In this document: positions 45,951 to 57,734 of the stretch, in pieces | Numbering within the stretch: the first letter of the stretch is position 1 | How the letters are laid out: every line of letters begins with the position of its first letter | NCBI RefSeq assembly: GCF_018294505.1 | Contig: NC_057802.1 | Location: forward strand, 308,839,193-308,903,192 | Length of the DNA: 64,000 bases | Source of the DNA: Triticum aestivum | Lineage: Eukaryota; Streptophyta; Magnoliopsida; Poales; Poaceae | Direction: 5' to 3' | The notes under the pieces: model-generated | Database searches by the model: none | The model's input: only the letters and a program-made list of their open reading frames with translations | What the model was told of the DNA's origin: nothing | Made by a program: the position numbers and the translations under genes

Positions 45951-48900
45951 TGTAACGCCCACGATGCGGCTATATCTCCCACGTGTCGAGGCACGACTTA
46001 GAGGCATAACTGCATAGTGGTTTTGTCGCAAGAAGGGTCATCTTCACACAATCCCATGTAATGAACAAGAATGGGATAAAGAGTTGGCTTGCAATCGCCA
46101 CTTCACACAATACATAAATATAATCCATACATCATCCAAAATACAAACATATAGACCGGCTACGGTCAAGATCCAGATGAAAATAAGACAACCCCAAATG
46201 CTAGATCCCCGATCGTCCCAACTGGGCTCCACTACTGATCATCAGGAAAAGACACATAGTAACGACCACGTACCTTGTCGAACTCCCACTTGAGATCGAC
46301 CCCATCATCTGCACTGGCATCGTCGGCACCTGCAACTGTTTTGGTAGAATCTGTGAGTCACGAGGACTCAGCAATCTCACACCCGCGAGATCAAGACTAT
46401 TTAAGCTTATAGGAAAGGATGGTGTAATGAGGTGGAGCTGCAGCGGCAATAAGCATATATGGTGGCTAACATACGCAAGAGAGAGCGAGAAGAGAAGCAA
46501 CGGAGCGGTCGTCATCTAGCAATAACCAAGAAGTGATCCTGAACTCCTACTTACGTCATACATAACACAGACCGTGTTCACTTCCCGGACTCCGCCGAGA
46601 AGAGACCATCATGGCTACACACGCAGTTGATGTATTTTAAATGGGTCAAGTGACAAGTTCTCTACAACCGGACATTAACAAATTCCCATCTGCCTCATAA
46701 CCGCGGGCACGACTTTCGAAAGATAATACCCTGTAGGGGTGTCCCAACTTAGCCCATCATAAGCTCTCACGGTCAACGAAGGATAAACCTTCTCCCGGAA
46801 AGACCCGATCAGTCTCGGAATCCCAGTTTACAAGACATTTCGACAATGGTAAAACAAGACCAGCAAAGCCCCCGAATGTGCTGACAAATCCCGATAGGAG
46901 CTGCACATATCTCGTTCTCAGGGCACAACGGATGAGCCAGACGTCGGGTTGGCATAGACCCTGGTTGCCCAGGGGGCGCCGGACATCGCTCGGTTTGGGC
47001 CAGCACTCGAAGGAGCACTGGTCCGGGGGTGTAAAATAAAGATGACCCTCGGGCTCGCGAAAACCCGGGGGAAAAGGCTTAGGCGGCAAATGGTAAAACC
47101 AAAGTTGGGCCTTGCTGGAGGACTTTATTCATGGCGAACTGTCAAGGGGGTCCCATAAATCACCCGACCGCGTAAGGAACGCAAACTCAAGGAACATAAT
47201 CCCGGTATATCAGAAACTAGGGCGGCAAGAGTGGAACAAAACACCAGGCATAAGGCCGAGCCTTCCACCCTTTACCAAATATATATAGATGCATTAATTA
47301 AATAAAAGATATTGTGATATCCCAACATATCCATGTTCCAACATGGGACAAACTTCAACTTCACCTGCAACTAGCAACGCTATAAGAAGGGCTGAGCAAA
47401 AGCGGTAACTTAGCCAAACAACGGTTTGCTAGGAAAGGATGGTTAGAGGCTGACATGGCAAAATGGGAGACATGATATAGCAAGTGATAGGTAGCGCAGC
47501 ATGGCAATAGAGCGAACAACTAGCAAAGCAAAGATAGAAGTGATTTCGAGGGGTGGTCATCTTGCCTGCAAGGTTCTCAGAGTTGTCGAAAGCTTGATCC
47601 TCGTGAGCGTACTCAACAGGTTCCTCGTTCACGAACTCGTCTCCCGGCTCTACCCAAGACAAGAACACAAACAAACGGAACCACAATCAACCACGAGAAA
47701 TGCACAAGCAACATGATGCAAAACATGTATGATATGCAAGATATGATATGCGATGCATATGCGCGCTCCGGGAGGAAAAAGATGAACATGGCAGTAACTT
47801 GGCAAACCAAGCATGCCACTGGAAAGATGAGATGATTTCGGTCGAAATCGATATAAAGATCACCGGAAACAGATGCACGGTTTGCAAATGGCAAGCAAAA
47901 CAAGAATGACACGAATCTGCGATTAACAGCATGATAGCACTTAAAATGCAACAAGCAACAATGCTACAACACTCCAATATAGCAACAAAGCATATGACAG
48001 TAATATACAGGAGATGCTTGACAAAAGATGAACACTGAGCTACGGCTATTTCACAACATATCAAGCTCAAACAAGCATGGCAAAAGTGCAAAAGATAACA
48101 GGTTCACAGACTTGACATAGCTAAACAAGGCATGGCAGTGTTCTACTAAATGCATATGACAAAAGTCCCTTACTGACCATAAGCCAAAAAGGTCTAGAAG
48201 ATATGATGACAAGCATGTAAACATAGCAAGTTTCGTTATCAGGTTTCAGAGCATGGCAGAAATAATAATATGTAGGCATGTTTGTAAGCTTGATGCACTC
48301 ACTACAGAGCAATGCATGACAAAACAAGCATACCTACAGCAAGATGGCATGTTTATGAAGCTATCCATGGCAAGAACAAGAGCATAGCATGTATGGATCA
48401 ACTACAATAAGCTTGGCAACATTGCATATCATGTTAAGAATCTGCCAGAAATATTTTATAGCAAAAGTAGAGCAAGATTGAGTCATGCGATGGCACTCCA
48501 TAATTGCAAACAAGGGCAGGAATGGATCAAATACAACTATAGCTACAAAACATCCTTACTGAACATCTCCAAAATATGCATGGATCTCTCTGTAGCATCA
48601 AGTTTACATGGCAACAAAATAACAGCAGACAAAGACTTGGAGAAATCACCAAGTCCCTGAAATCAGAAACATTACGGGGCCTAGTTTGCATGCTTGTGCT
48701 AGTCACCACAAAGATCACAAAAATACATGGCATACACCCTTGGAAAGATGGCATGGCATACTTCAAAACACATGTAGAGCTTATGCCCATCAAATGCACA
48801 GATTTAAAGATACAAAAATGACAAATCTCCAAGTTCTGATAAGAACCAGAGGATAACAGAAACTAGCGCTCTTCCAGAAGAGATTTGGGAATCAAGATGA

Positions 48901-49262
48901 CCTCTAATGAACATGGTTCAATTGAACAAAATGTAGAGCATCACGAGACGATCAATTTGACATATTACACGCGCGAATCGGAGCTACATACAAGAAGTTA
49001 CGCAATGATGAACAGGGCAATATGCTGTAACAGGAAAAAACTTGGAGAAAAAGAGGGGGCTCGGGGTCAACCTCCGTTGACCAGATCTGGATCGAGGGAA
49101 CAGGAGCTCGGGCTCGGTTCGGGTGCTCGCCGGCGATGGCCGGAGTAGGAGGGAGAGGAGGCGGCCGAAGGGCGACGGAGGGAGGCTGGAGGAGGAGCTG
49201 GAGGGAGGAGGAGGCGGCGGCCTTGGGCTCCCGGGAGGCGGCGGCGAGCGGTGGCGGCGCGG

Positions 49263-49740
49263 NNNNNNNNNNNNNNNNNNNNNNNNNNNNNNNNNNNNNN
49301 NNNNNNNNNNNNNNNNNNNNNNNNNNNNNNNNNNNNNNNNNNNNNNNNNNNNNNNNNNNNNNNNNNNNNNNNNNNNNNNNNNNNNNNNNNNNNNNNNNNN
49401 NNNNNNNNNNNNNNNNNNNNNNNNNNNNNNNNNNNNNNNNNNNNNNNNNNNNNNNNNNNNNNNNNNNNNNNNNNNNNNNNNNNNNNNNNNNNNNNNNNNN
49501 NNNNNNNNNNNNNNNNNNNNNNNNNNNNNNNNNNNNNNNNNNNNNNNNNNNNNNNNNNNNNNNNNNNNNNNNNNNNNNNNNNNNNNNNNNNNNNNNNNNN
49601 NNNNNNNNNNNNNNNNNNNNNNNNNNNNNNNNNNNNNNNNNNNNNNNNNNNNNNNNNNNNNNNNNNNNNNNNNNNNNNNNNNNNNNNNNNNNNNNNNNNN
49701 NNNNNNNNNNNNNNNNNNNNNNNNNNNNNNNNNNNNNNNN
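49263..49740. other. Assembly gap (478 N)
   Basis: Unsequenced bases in the GC-rich part of the TGTAAC-ended element. Frames read across it are meaningless. Confidence 0.99.
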
Positions 49741-49949
49741 GGAGGAGAGCGCGGGCCCGCGGGGGCCGGCTGCGGGCTCCCCAGGTCGCGGGCGGCGCGG
49801 TGTACGGCGGCGGGCCGGGCGACACGTGTCGGCCCCGGATTGGCTGCGGGCGCGGTGGTGATTTCGTCCAGCGGCGCTGGACGCGTCCGGCGCGGCGCGG
49901 GGGGATTTTTAGGGTTTCGGGGACTGCGAATGTTATTTCGGGATGCTCA

Positions 49950-49966
49950 CATATTTATAGGTAGAG
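49950..49966 (-). promoter_or_regulatory. TATA box in the TGTAAC-ended element
   Basis: Minus-strand CTACCTATAAATATGTG, followed about 30 bases later by a pyrimidine/GC-rich leader with AAACCCTAAAAATCCCC. It suggests that this long LTR is or was a promoter directed toward 45951. Confidence 0.6.
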
Positions 49967-50492
49967 GGAGCTAGGAGGCTCCAAATTAGGTGCGGTTTTC
50001 GCCCACACGATCGTGATCGAACGACCTAGAGCATGGAAGAGAGTTTGCTGGGTTTTGGGCTGGTTTTTAGGGGGGTTTGCTGGACACTCAAATGGACATT
50101 GCGGATGCCCGGTTAACCGTTGGAGTACCAAACGACCTCCAAATGGAACGAAACTTGACCGGTAGTCTCCGGGTGGTATATTAAGGCCACTTGACAAGCC
50201 TCGGTCCATTCCGAGAAATTTTGACACCCGCACACGAAAGAAAACAAGAGAGGTGCACCGGAGGAGATAGGAGCGCCGGATTGCAAAACGGACAACTGGG
50301 AAAATGCTCGGATGCATGAGACGAACAAGTATGCAAATGCAATGCACATGATGACATGATATGAAATGCATGACATGAACAAAATACAAAACAAAAGACA
50401 AAACCCGACCACGGAGGGAATATCATAACACATAGCCGAAAATGGCAAGAGTCGGAGTTACAAATATGGCAAGTTACATGCGGGGTGTTACA

Positions 50493-51011
50493 GGCCACCA
50501 CCCGGTCTAGGAGCTTCTTCTGAGCCGCAATCACGAGGGACTCGGCCAGCCAGCTGCTGGCTGCAGCACAGGCGGACGACTTCTCATAGTCTCCATTGAT
50601 CGTGATAATGCCCTTGGTTCTTGGCATCTTAATCTTGAGGTAGGCATAATGAGGTACCGCCATGAACTTGGCTAGAGCAGGCTGGCCTAGGAGCACATGG
50701 TAAGGACTTTCCAGGTCAACCACCTCAAACCAAATCACTTCTCGGCGGAAGTGATCCTTGTCTCCGAAGAGGACATCTATCTTGACTTTACCGATTGGTG
50801 AGCAGGACAGGCTGGGCACAATGCCATGAAACACAGTCTGACTGGGCAACAACTGCTTCTCTTTGATCTTCAACTTCTCCATGGTGTCGCGGTAAAGAAT
50901 GTTGATGCTGCTACCACCATCTATCAGAATCTGGGAGAAACGAGCAGCTCGCCTCTCTGTTGCAATTCTTTCATCCAACACCAGGGCATAGGAACCTGGA
51001 GAAGGCATCAC
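50493..51011 (-). pseudogene. Gypsy-2 protease, cut by an insertion
   Basis: Retropepsin-like aspartic protease with active site ILIDGGSSINILY (about 50945-50905), the variant DGGS common in plant Gypsy elements. Flap and C-terminal blocks are GIVPSLSCSPIGKV and YHVLLGQPALAKF. The reading frame leaves the family sequence exactly at 50493, where the 45951-50492 element is inserted, and resumes in frame at 45950. It cleaves the Gag-Pol polyprotein in intact elements. Confidence 0.88.
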
Positions 51012-51032
51012 TTCCGGGTGGTCAGCTTGGCT

Positions 51033-53350
51033 TCAGCTGATAGGCTTCTCAAACCAGTGCATGAACTCCGACACTGCCGTTGCAACGGCGTTCACTTCAC
51101 GATGCTGCTGATGCCGGCTGTGTTTATCGCTGGCCACACTGGTGAAGACAACATAGGCACCATGTTCTTCGGGGTAATCATCTTGGACTGCACCGACTGC
51201 TGGACGGGCGGCCGGCTGCTGGGGAGGCCGAGTCGGCGGGCCAGCAAGCAGAGGGGGCAGTCCTTCTCCCTTGGCGATGCGAACGAGCCAGTGGCACTTT
51301 CGAGTTGTATGGTTGGACTGCTTCGCACCGCTGTGGAACTTGCAGAGGGCATCGAGGGTCTGCTCAAAGGAGAAAGCAGGCAACCAAACTGGCTTGCCGC
51401 CCTTCTGGCACTTGGGGAGGGGTTGTCCTTCAGGTTGCTGGTTCTCAACTGTCGCCACCTGCTGGCTGGTGGAAGCCGGTTGCGGGGCCTTGCGTTTGTT
51501 GTTGTTCGGCTGCTGGCGCCGATTGTTGTCTCCAGCCGGCGTCCGAGGAGCCAGAGGGAGCACCTTCCCAGAGGTATCCACTTGGAGCTCCAACTTCATG
51601 GAAGAGTCAGCAGTGACGTACTTGTCTGATATGATCAGCAACTCGTCGAGTATGGCTCGCTCGTCGCAGAGGAGTCGGTGCTTGAGTAAGGTGCCCTCTT
51701 GGCACCCGGCAGTGAAGTATTCTATGGCCTGCACCTCGTGCACCCCTTCGCAGGAGTTGCGCAGTTCAGCCCACCGCGTCAGGTAGTCGCGGGTGGACTC
51801 GTTGGGGCCTTGTACACACAACGAGAGCTGGCGAGGCTTGGGTGGCCGCTTGGAGGTGCTGGTGAAGTTACGGATGAAGACTTCAGTGAAATCTACCCAA
51901 CTGTTGATGCTGCGGGGCTTCAGGCTGTTCAGCCATGTCTAGCTTGTGCCCTGGAGCATGAGCGGAACCTACTTTACGGCAACGCGCTTGTTGTCGTTCG
52001 CTATGCTGACGGCCGTGGAGTAGTCGACCAGCCAGTCCTCCGGCTTCACAGAGCCGTTGTACTTGGGCATATCTCGTGGAAGCGTGAACCCTTTGGGAAA
52101 GGGCTCGTCGCGGATGCGGGGGCCAAAACAAGGCGGGCCCAGCGCGTCTTCCTCTTCTAGCGCCAGGGATCGATTGAGACGGTCGATCCGGTGGCGGGCA
52201 TTATTTTCTCCGATTCCCTCTCGGCGGCCCAGCCCGTCGCCGAGAGTTGGGTGGTCAACAGGCGGTGGGGAAGCATGCCTCTCCCTCTGAGAAGGTGGAG
52301 GAGACGGACAATCGTCCCATCGTTCCATTGCTCGAGGGCGACCGTCTTGGTCCCGCTCGATGGTGAGGCGTCTGCGGCTGCGGCTTGCAGCCGGCTCCTT
52401 GTCATGCTTGTCGCAGACGCCGCTTGTCGGCGTCTGGGAGGTCGGGCCTTGCTCTCGGTGAGGGGGCGGGTTGTCATCCCGCCGGCCGGGTTCATCGGCG
52501 CGGCAGCCGCGTCAATGAGCTTCTGAATGCGCTCTGTCATGTAGCGACGCTCGTCGCCCTCGAGGTGGTACAGCTCGCCTGCTGCCGCCTGGGGAGCTCG
52601 TATGTTTTCCATGGGCGTGGCATGGAGAGGGCGGTCTGCCCCAAATATGTTGGCAATGGTTGCGCCACACTGCCGGATCGTGCCAATGCGGCTGGGCCAG
52701 CCGGCAGCCAGCGTGCCGCCAACAGCGCGGTCGATCTCGCGCTGGTAGGCCTCTGAGAGGCGTCTCATGGTGGCCAACTTCTTGGCGCTTTCGACAAGCG
52801 AGACGTGGTGGGCTTCCAGCGTCTCGGCGTCAGCATCTTCTGCAATGGGTGCAGAGAGATCTCGCAGCGCCGCCTGGAGTGGGTCTTGGGCGTCCCCACC
52901 AGAGGCTTCATCGTGGCTGATGACGAGCACCTCCGTGACGGTGCTGCCGCTGCTGTCGGCGTGAGGGAGCGGGTCGTCGATGATCACCACATTGGTGGGG
53001 AAGGCGTCGAGTGATGTCGTGTCGGAGTCGACAAGCATCGGGTCGGTGGAGCCGATCGACTCTAGGTCGAAGGTCGGTTCATTGGCGATGTCGAGCTTGC
53101 CAAGGAGGTCGACCAGGCAGCTCTTGGAGCTAGCTGCTCCCACGTCGGGCGCGGGGTCATCGGGGAGGCGGATCTCGCCTATGAGGTCAGCGAGGCAGCT
53201 CGCCGTGCTGGCAAGCTCAGCGTCATCCAGTGTGCCATCGTCAACGCCATCAGGCATGCCGGGCTGGCTGCGCTCGCTAGGGAGGAACAAGGTTCCCATC
53301 CAGAACAGATCTTCGGACGACGGTGCACCTAGCCCCACGGTGGGCACCAA
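51033..53350 (-). pseudogene. Gypsy-2 gag
   Basis: The N-terminal region (53300-52330) is acidic with SCLADLIGEIRLPDDP and a related SCLVDLLGKLD repeat, then a helix-rich part. A frame change near 52200-52330 leads into the Retrotrans_gag domain (52140-51700: KYNGSVKPEDWLVDYSTAV, LNSLKPRSINSWVDF and LTRWAELRNSCEGVHE in successive frames). A stop near 51940 lies inside it. The C-terminal part has CKFHSGAKQSNHTTRKCH, a CCHC-like zinc motif, near 51300. It ends with FEKPIS and a TGA just before the protease. Confidence 0.85.
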
Positions 53351-53351
53351 A

Positions 53352-54508
53352 TGTCGGGGGTGTCATGCGACATATGCCAAAGGATGGCTTATCATGGAGG
53401 GAGCTAATAAGACGTCGCCGGTGCCTGGAAACGGGATAAGGCGCAAACATGCCCGCCGGCGGATCTTAACCAGGTTCGGGGCTCTCCTAGGAGATAACAC
53501 CCCTAGTCCTGCTCTGCGGGGTCTCCGCATGATTACTCAAGCAACAATAGTGGCTACAAGCTTGCTCCTTGAGCTGTTTCTTTAGAGGGGGAAGAAGAGC
53601 AAGGCTAGCCCTAGTTTCCTCTCTCTATATGTGGGTGTGGATGAACTAAACTCTGAACCCTTTGCATGGGCGCCCTGGGGGGTTTATATAGGCCTACCCG
53701 CCAGGGGTACAAAGGTAATCTGGCCGGGTGTAGGACTCGGCTGTCAGTGTCTCCGTTCGCTGGCTTCTCCGCTGGCTAATGGGGCCGGCCGCCTGGTGGG
53801 CCCCGTCAGCTGTCTCGTACTTGGCCGATAGGCCGCGCCCGCCGCTCGCGGGTCTTGCAGGCTACTCAGCACTGTAGATGTGCTGGTAATGATGCATGCT
53901 TTGTCGGGGGAGGCGTGGCTACAGTACCGCCGTCTGGCGGGGTGTTCACTGTAGCCAGTCCCTGTCTCTTCTGGTTAATGACGCACAAATCCCCAGGAGG
54001 GGGAGGGCCGCCTGGTCATCAGCCCGCCTCCCTTGAGCCGACTGGCCAGGGATGGCCGCTCTCTAGCTTCTCACAGATCGGTGGGGCCCGCCGCCTGCGG
54101 GCCGTATTGACAGCCCGTCGTGGGAGCGTGGCTCCCTCTGACAGGGGTGATGTCATGGGCAGCGTGGCAACAGTGCCGCGCCGGACGGGAGATCTTCGTC
54201 TGGTACGACGCACTGTGGCCGCGCTTGGCCCTAGATTTGGGGGTGGCAAGGCGTGTTGTAGCCATGCCCTGTCTTATCGTATTTATGTGGATGCAGACTT
54301 CGAGGACGCCTAGGGCTGCCTGCTAGGAGCCGGCCTCTCTGGAGGCCGCCTGCTGGGCTTTGCCGTCTCCTGGCAGCCGGCCGCTTGGGCTAGCCGGCCG
54401 CGAGGAGGCGGCGCTTGGCTCTTTTGAATCTTGAGGGAGCAGTTGGCCCCGATGTCTTGAAGTGCCATGGGGGGGCGATGAGGCTACTCGTGGCCAATTA
54501 CTCCGACA
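53352..54508 (-). repeat. 5' LTR of Gypsy-2
   Basis: 1157 bp; the plus strand runs TGTCGGGGGTGTCATGCGAC to CCAATTACTCCGACA. Relative to the other LTR it lacks short pieces near 54335. The primer-binding region TTTGGTGCCCACCGTGGGG (minus strand) lies directly inside at 53333-53351. Confidence 0.92.
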
Positions 54509-54513
54509 GTGGG

Positions 54514-54729
54514 AGAAGCTGACCGCCGTGCGTCTTCACACAAACGTCACCAGCGGTGGAGGCGCTAACCGTCGTGCGCCTCCACAAGAACGTCGCCAGC
54601 GGTGGCGGCGCGGCTAGAGGACGGCAGTTTACGAGAGCGTACTGTGGGAGTGAGAGGATCACCGTGCGGCCCATCGACAAACCGCGGCGCCGATGTATCG
54701 GCGCGGCGGGGAGGGCTGCTTTGGCGGAG
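54514..54729. repeat. GC-rich tandem duplication next to a gap
   Basis: Two units of about 48 bp (54522-54569 and 54570-54617): CCGYCGTGCGYCTYCACA, then ACGTCRCCAGCGGTGGMGGCGC. The following text to 54729 is GC-rich. It should be a continuation of the CACTA or its right flank; no gene is recognised. Confidence 0.6.
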
Positions 54730-55119
54730 NNNNNNNNNNNNNNNNNNNNNNNNNNNNNNNNNNNNNNNNNNNNNNNNNNNNNNNNNNNNNNNNNNNNNNN
54801 NNNNNNNNNNNNNNNNNNNNNNNNNNNNNNNNNNNNNNNNNNNNNNNNNNNNNNNNNNNNNNNNNNNNNNNNNNNNNNNNNNNNNNNNNNNNNNNNNNNN
54901 NNNNNNNNNNNNNNNNNNNNNNNNNNNNNNNNNNNNNNNNNNNNNNNNNNNNNNNNNNNNNNNNNNNNNNNNNNNNNNNNNNNNNNNNNNNNNNNNNNNN
55001 NNNNNNNNNNNNNNNNNNNNNNNNNNNNNNNNNNNNNNNNNNNNNNNNNNNNNNNNNNNNNNNNNNNNNNNNNNNNNNNNNNNNNNNNNNNNNNNNNNNN
55101 NNNNNNNNNNNNNNNNNNN
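54730..55119. other. Assembly gap (390 N)
   Basis: Unsequenced. It could hide the right end of the large CACTA. Confidence 0.99.
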
Positions 55120-56130
55120 GCGCGGTGGGCGGTGGGAGTTTGGAGCATGGTCCGTTTGTCCAAGTGCAGCCCCACGTGTCAGTGAAGAGGCAAGTCGAAG
55201 CGCATTCCGTTTGCGTGAGCCGTGTGCAGGACCGAACGTGTGTGGGGTGCAATGCGACCGCGATAGTGGTGCTGTGAGTGTGCCGCCTTTTTTCCTTTTA
55301 AACTAGGTGCTTCGCCCCCTAAAGAAAAAAACATGGTGCTTCTCACGATCCATCGATACTACTACTAGTAATCCGTTAATCCCGACTAAAACGGCGCGGC
55401 CGGGTCTTTTCCCACGCGATATGCTGGGAGGTTGGCTTATTGGGTTTGTTAGGACGAGTAATGCTACACCTACGTAATCCCGGTTACGTAATTAACGTAA
55501 TGTGAAACATGTGAGATGTTGATTGCATATTGGGGGAGGGAGGGGCCCACTACCATGAAAATCAGGGAGGAGAGAGAGAGGCAATTTAAGTTAACCCTTT
55601 CGTAGGTTCCCATAGATGTAGAAAGATGTGAAATGTGTGAATGTGTAGTGGACGTACTATTGGAGTGCCTATGATAAATTGTGTATGTAGACTATGTGTT
55701 TATTTACTTCGCATGTTAGCTTTGTCTCGGTTCAATAAAAAGCAGAGTTGGTGATGATGGTGTGCCTGCCATCCTGCAATATAGGCCGTCCGATCTATAT
55801 CTAACGGATAGGAAGGAAACTATGACAATTTACCCGCACTCCTCTCCACATTTGCAGATAAGGCCTTCCGTCGTTCATCCTTTTCTCCCACAAGATCTTT
55901 ATGTTCCGTGCAACACACGAGCATCTTGCTAGTAAACCTACAATATACTATATTATTGTGAAAGTTCATATACCCCGGCTGAGATTAATGCAAACACGGC
56001 AGATTTTCATTACATTTCAAACTTTTATAGGACAGAAAAATAAAAGAAACCCGACCCTAAACCTATTCTACGGCGGCGACCGACGTCATCCATCTGCGAT
56101 CTCCATGTACGATGGTGGGGTTCAAGACCT
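55120..56130. other. Low-copy-looking intergenic DNA
   Basis: 55120-55300 contains a GC-rich block that recurs downstream (see repeats at 58470 and 59870). 55300-56130 has no credible gene. Short inverted text (GTAATCCCGGTTACGTAATTAACGTAA, around 55475-55500) is AT-rich and palindromic but has no partner. Confidence 0.4.
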
Positions 56131-56563
56131 GTGAAGTGAAGGTGCGGTCTCCGGCGAGGAAGAGTAGAACACGGGAGATGGACCGGTGATGGTGCTCCCG
56201 TCGTCGGCCGCCAGCATGGCCACCGCTTGTGCGGTCGCGTCCGCGTCCGGCTACGCCGCTATTGTGTCACGAGCGGCGACTTGAGCGAGGGCGGCGACGT
56301 CGAGCTTCATCCCCGAAGACAAGATCTCCCGCAGAGCGTTCGCGCTCACGGTCATGGCGGATGTGGTGCCAGTTAGCAGGACGATGTGCTATGGTGTGGA
56401 GGTTAGCTGGGAGTTGCGCTTTAAGTAGCGCATTCCGGTGAGGCCAAGCGTCCGGGTTCGTCATTAAGTCACCGGAGTTGGTTCCTCGGGCACCGAGCCT
56501 CTTAAGGACGGCATACGGACGGACGGCATGAATGTGGGAAGTTGGCGCCGGCTGGGAACACAC
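56130..56563 (-). other. Unrecognised coding-like segment
   Basis: An open minus-strand frame of 98 codons (56563-56267) encodes an Arg/His-rich sequence with LGARGTNSGDLMTNPDAWP and LPANLHTIAHRPANWHHI. Another frame (56330-56140) gives LDVAALAQVAARD then, after a stop, an Ala/Asp-rich run ending PSPVFYSSSPETAPS. The GC-rich, low-stop text looks like a decayed gene or gene fragment. I do not recognise the family. Confidence 0.3.
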
Positions 56564-57178
56564 TGCGCGACGGCGCGAGGGACGAGGGTTTTTGGTGTGC
56601 CAGGGTAGTCAGCTGCGGTCGTGGCAACGTTGGAGATGCCCTTTGCTCACATGAGACCCCACATGTCGTTGAAAAAGAAAGACGACCTGGCATGGTCTCA
56701 GGTCCTGGGGATGCAGTTGGCCACGCTACACCACTCCATGGACGCGTCGCGGCGCGCGCACACTTCGGCATCCCGTGCATTCTCGACGAGCCGGGTGTTG
56801 ATCTGCTGGTCGTGCCACAACGCTAACGCCACCCTCGGCACACTGAAACCGACCGTGTAAAGCAACGATGAGCGTGTCGCTCCCGCATGCCTCATTTGAA
56901 CATTCCATCGAGTATCATTCGCATGTGATCCTAGACCATGCTTGTATTTCCAATGTTGTAATTTGTCCGACTTGCATACAAACAAACGGTACGTTTAAAG
57001 TTTCACTTTGCCTCCACTACGTGTCGCTTCCCATCTTTGTTTTGACATCCCATTCGGTTCATGCCCCGACACATCTTGACGAGATCGATTGATGTTGAGA
57101 GATCAATTGCATGTCATGCGAGGAGATAAAGGTTTGGTTTGTTTCTATGATAGAAATGACCAGCGGGGGGGTCTGTGG

Positions 57179-57418
57179 GGATCAGAGGGAGTATATTGTA
57201 CTTTCATAAGCGAAACGAACGTGTTGTACCCACCCTAGTCCTCTTTCAATATATCTCCGGACCCCGAGATGAAATCGAGAGAGAACGAGTGGGTGCATGT
57301 GTGATACCTAAGGCGGATTCAAAATTTTGAACCGGTGATCATAGCATCCACAAATCATATATAAAGGGTATTCAATGTTCGTTTCGCTCTTGAACGTACA
57401 ATATACTCCCTCCGATCC
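57179..57418. mobile_element. Foldback MITE with about 42-bp inverted ends
   Basis: The left arm starts at 57179 (GGATCAGAGGGAGTATATTG) and the right arm ends at 57418, its reverse complement with about four mismatches over 42 bases. The length is 240 bp, with no coding content. The GAGGGAGTA ends recall Stowaway termini, but a clear TA duplication is not visible. Confidence 0.6.
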
Positions 57419-57545
57419 TTTCTAGTTTACATATAAGTTTCATGTGTAGTCAAAATATCTCCACTTTGATCAAACTTACAGAAAAAAGTATCAACATTCA
57501 AGAACGCCCAATCAATATTGTTACATTCGTATGTACTCATAGATT
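57400..57545 (+). mobile_element. Stowaway-like MITE, 5' part
   Basis: CTCCCTCCGATCCTTTCTAG followed by ATATAAGTTTCATGTGTAGTCAAAATAT and AAACTTACAGAAAAAAGTATCAACATTC: a typical left half of a Triticeae Stowaway element. The matching right end is not found directly downstream. It overlaps the right arm of the foldback at 57179-57418. Confidence 0.5.
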
Positions 57546-57734
57546 TGTATTCAAACAGACATGGTTTCCAATTTGTTTTCAACCACATGAATGTGTTTGT
57601 TCTCGTGTATGCTCTTCCTACTAGGATTTAGCCACGTATAGGCAGTCCAATAGTAACTTTTTTTAAGCTCCCTGTCCAATAGTACTAGTGGAGTACTGAC
57701 AACATCTGTAGTAGAGTATGCAGTGCTCATAGTA

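Larger units (their letters stand above)
45951..50492 (-). mobile_element. 4.5-kb non-coding TGTAAC-ended element (probable very long solo LTR)
   Basis: Inserted in-frame in the protease-RT linker of Gypsy-2 with a perfect target duplication GGCCA (45946-45950 and 50493-50497). The ends are TGTAACGCCC (left) and GGGTGTTACA (right), so a ten-base imperfect inverted end with TG...CA, as LTRs have. No direct terminal repeats and no transposon protein are seen. On the minus strand a TATA box lies at about 49951-49965, followed by a GC-rich leader with the 478-base gap. The rest to 45951 is AT-rich and non-coding. It resembles Sukkula/LARD-type long LTRs of Triticeae; orientation follows the TATA. 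Confidence 0.75.
35906..54508 (-). mobile_element. Gypsy-2: full-length Tat-like Gypsy element with antisense gene
   Basis: An 18.6 kb minus-strand element (about 14.1 kb after removing the insertion at 45951-50492). LTRs are 53352-54508 (5') and 35906-37090 (3'), with a perfect target duplication GTGGG at 35901-35905 and 54509-54513. Order from the 5' LTR: gag, protease, RT, RNase H, integrase, then a plus-strand multi-exon gene, then the 3' LTR. The protease-RT-RNase H-integrase order defines Gypsy. An extra antisense gene between integrase and the 3' LTR fits the Tat lineage. All sense genes carry breaks. Confidence 0.93.

Noticed and set aside
49067..49974. Long open frames across the N run near 49.3-49.7 kb
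   Set aside because: They are open only because N codons are not stops; the flanking real sequence is the GC-rich leader of a non-coding element.
54498..55306. Long open frames across the N run near 54.7-55.1 kb
   Set aside because: Same artefact; only short GC-rich flanks are real.
55640..55660. GTGTAGTGG as the missing right end of the large CACTA
   Set aside because: It lacks the T-run and GTGTCTTTTT part of the terminal repeat and has no matching three-base duplication.
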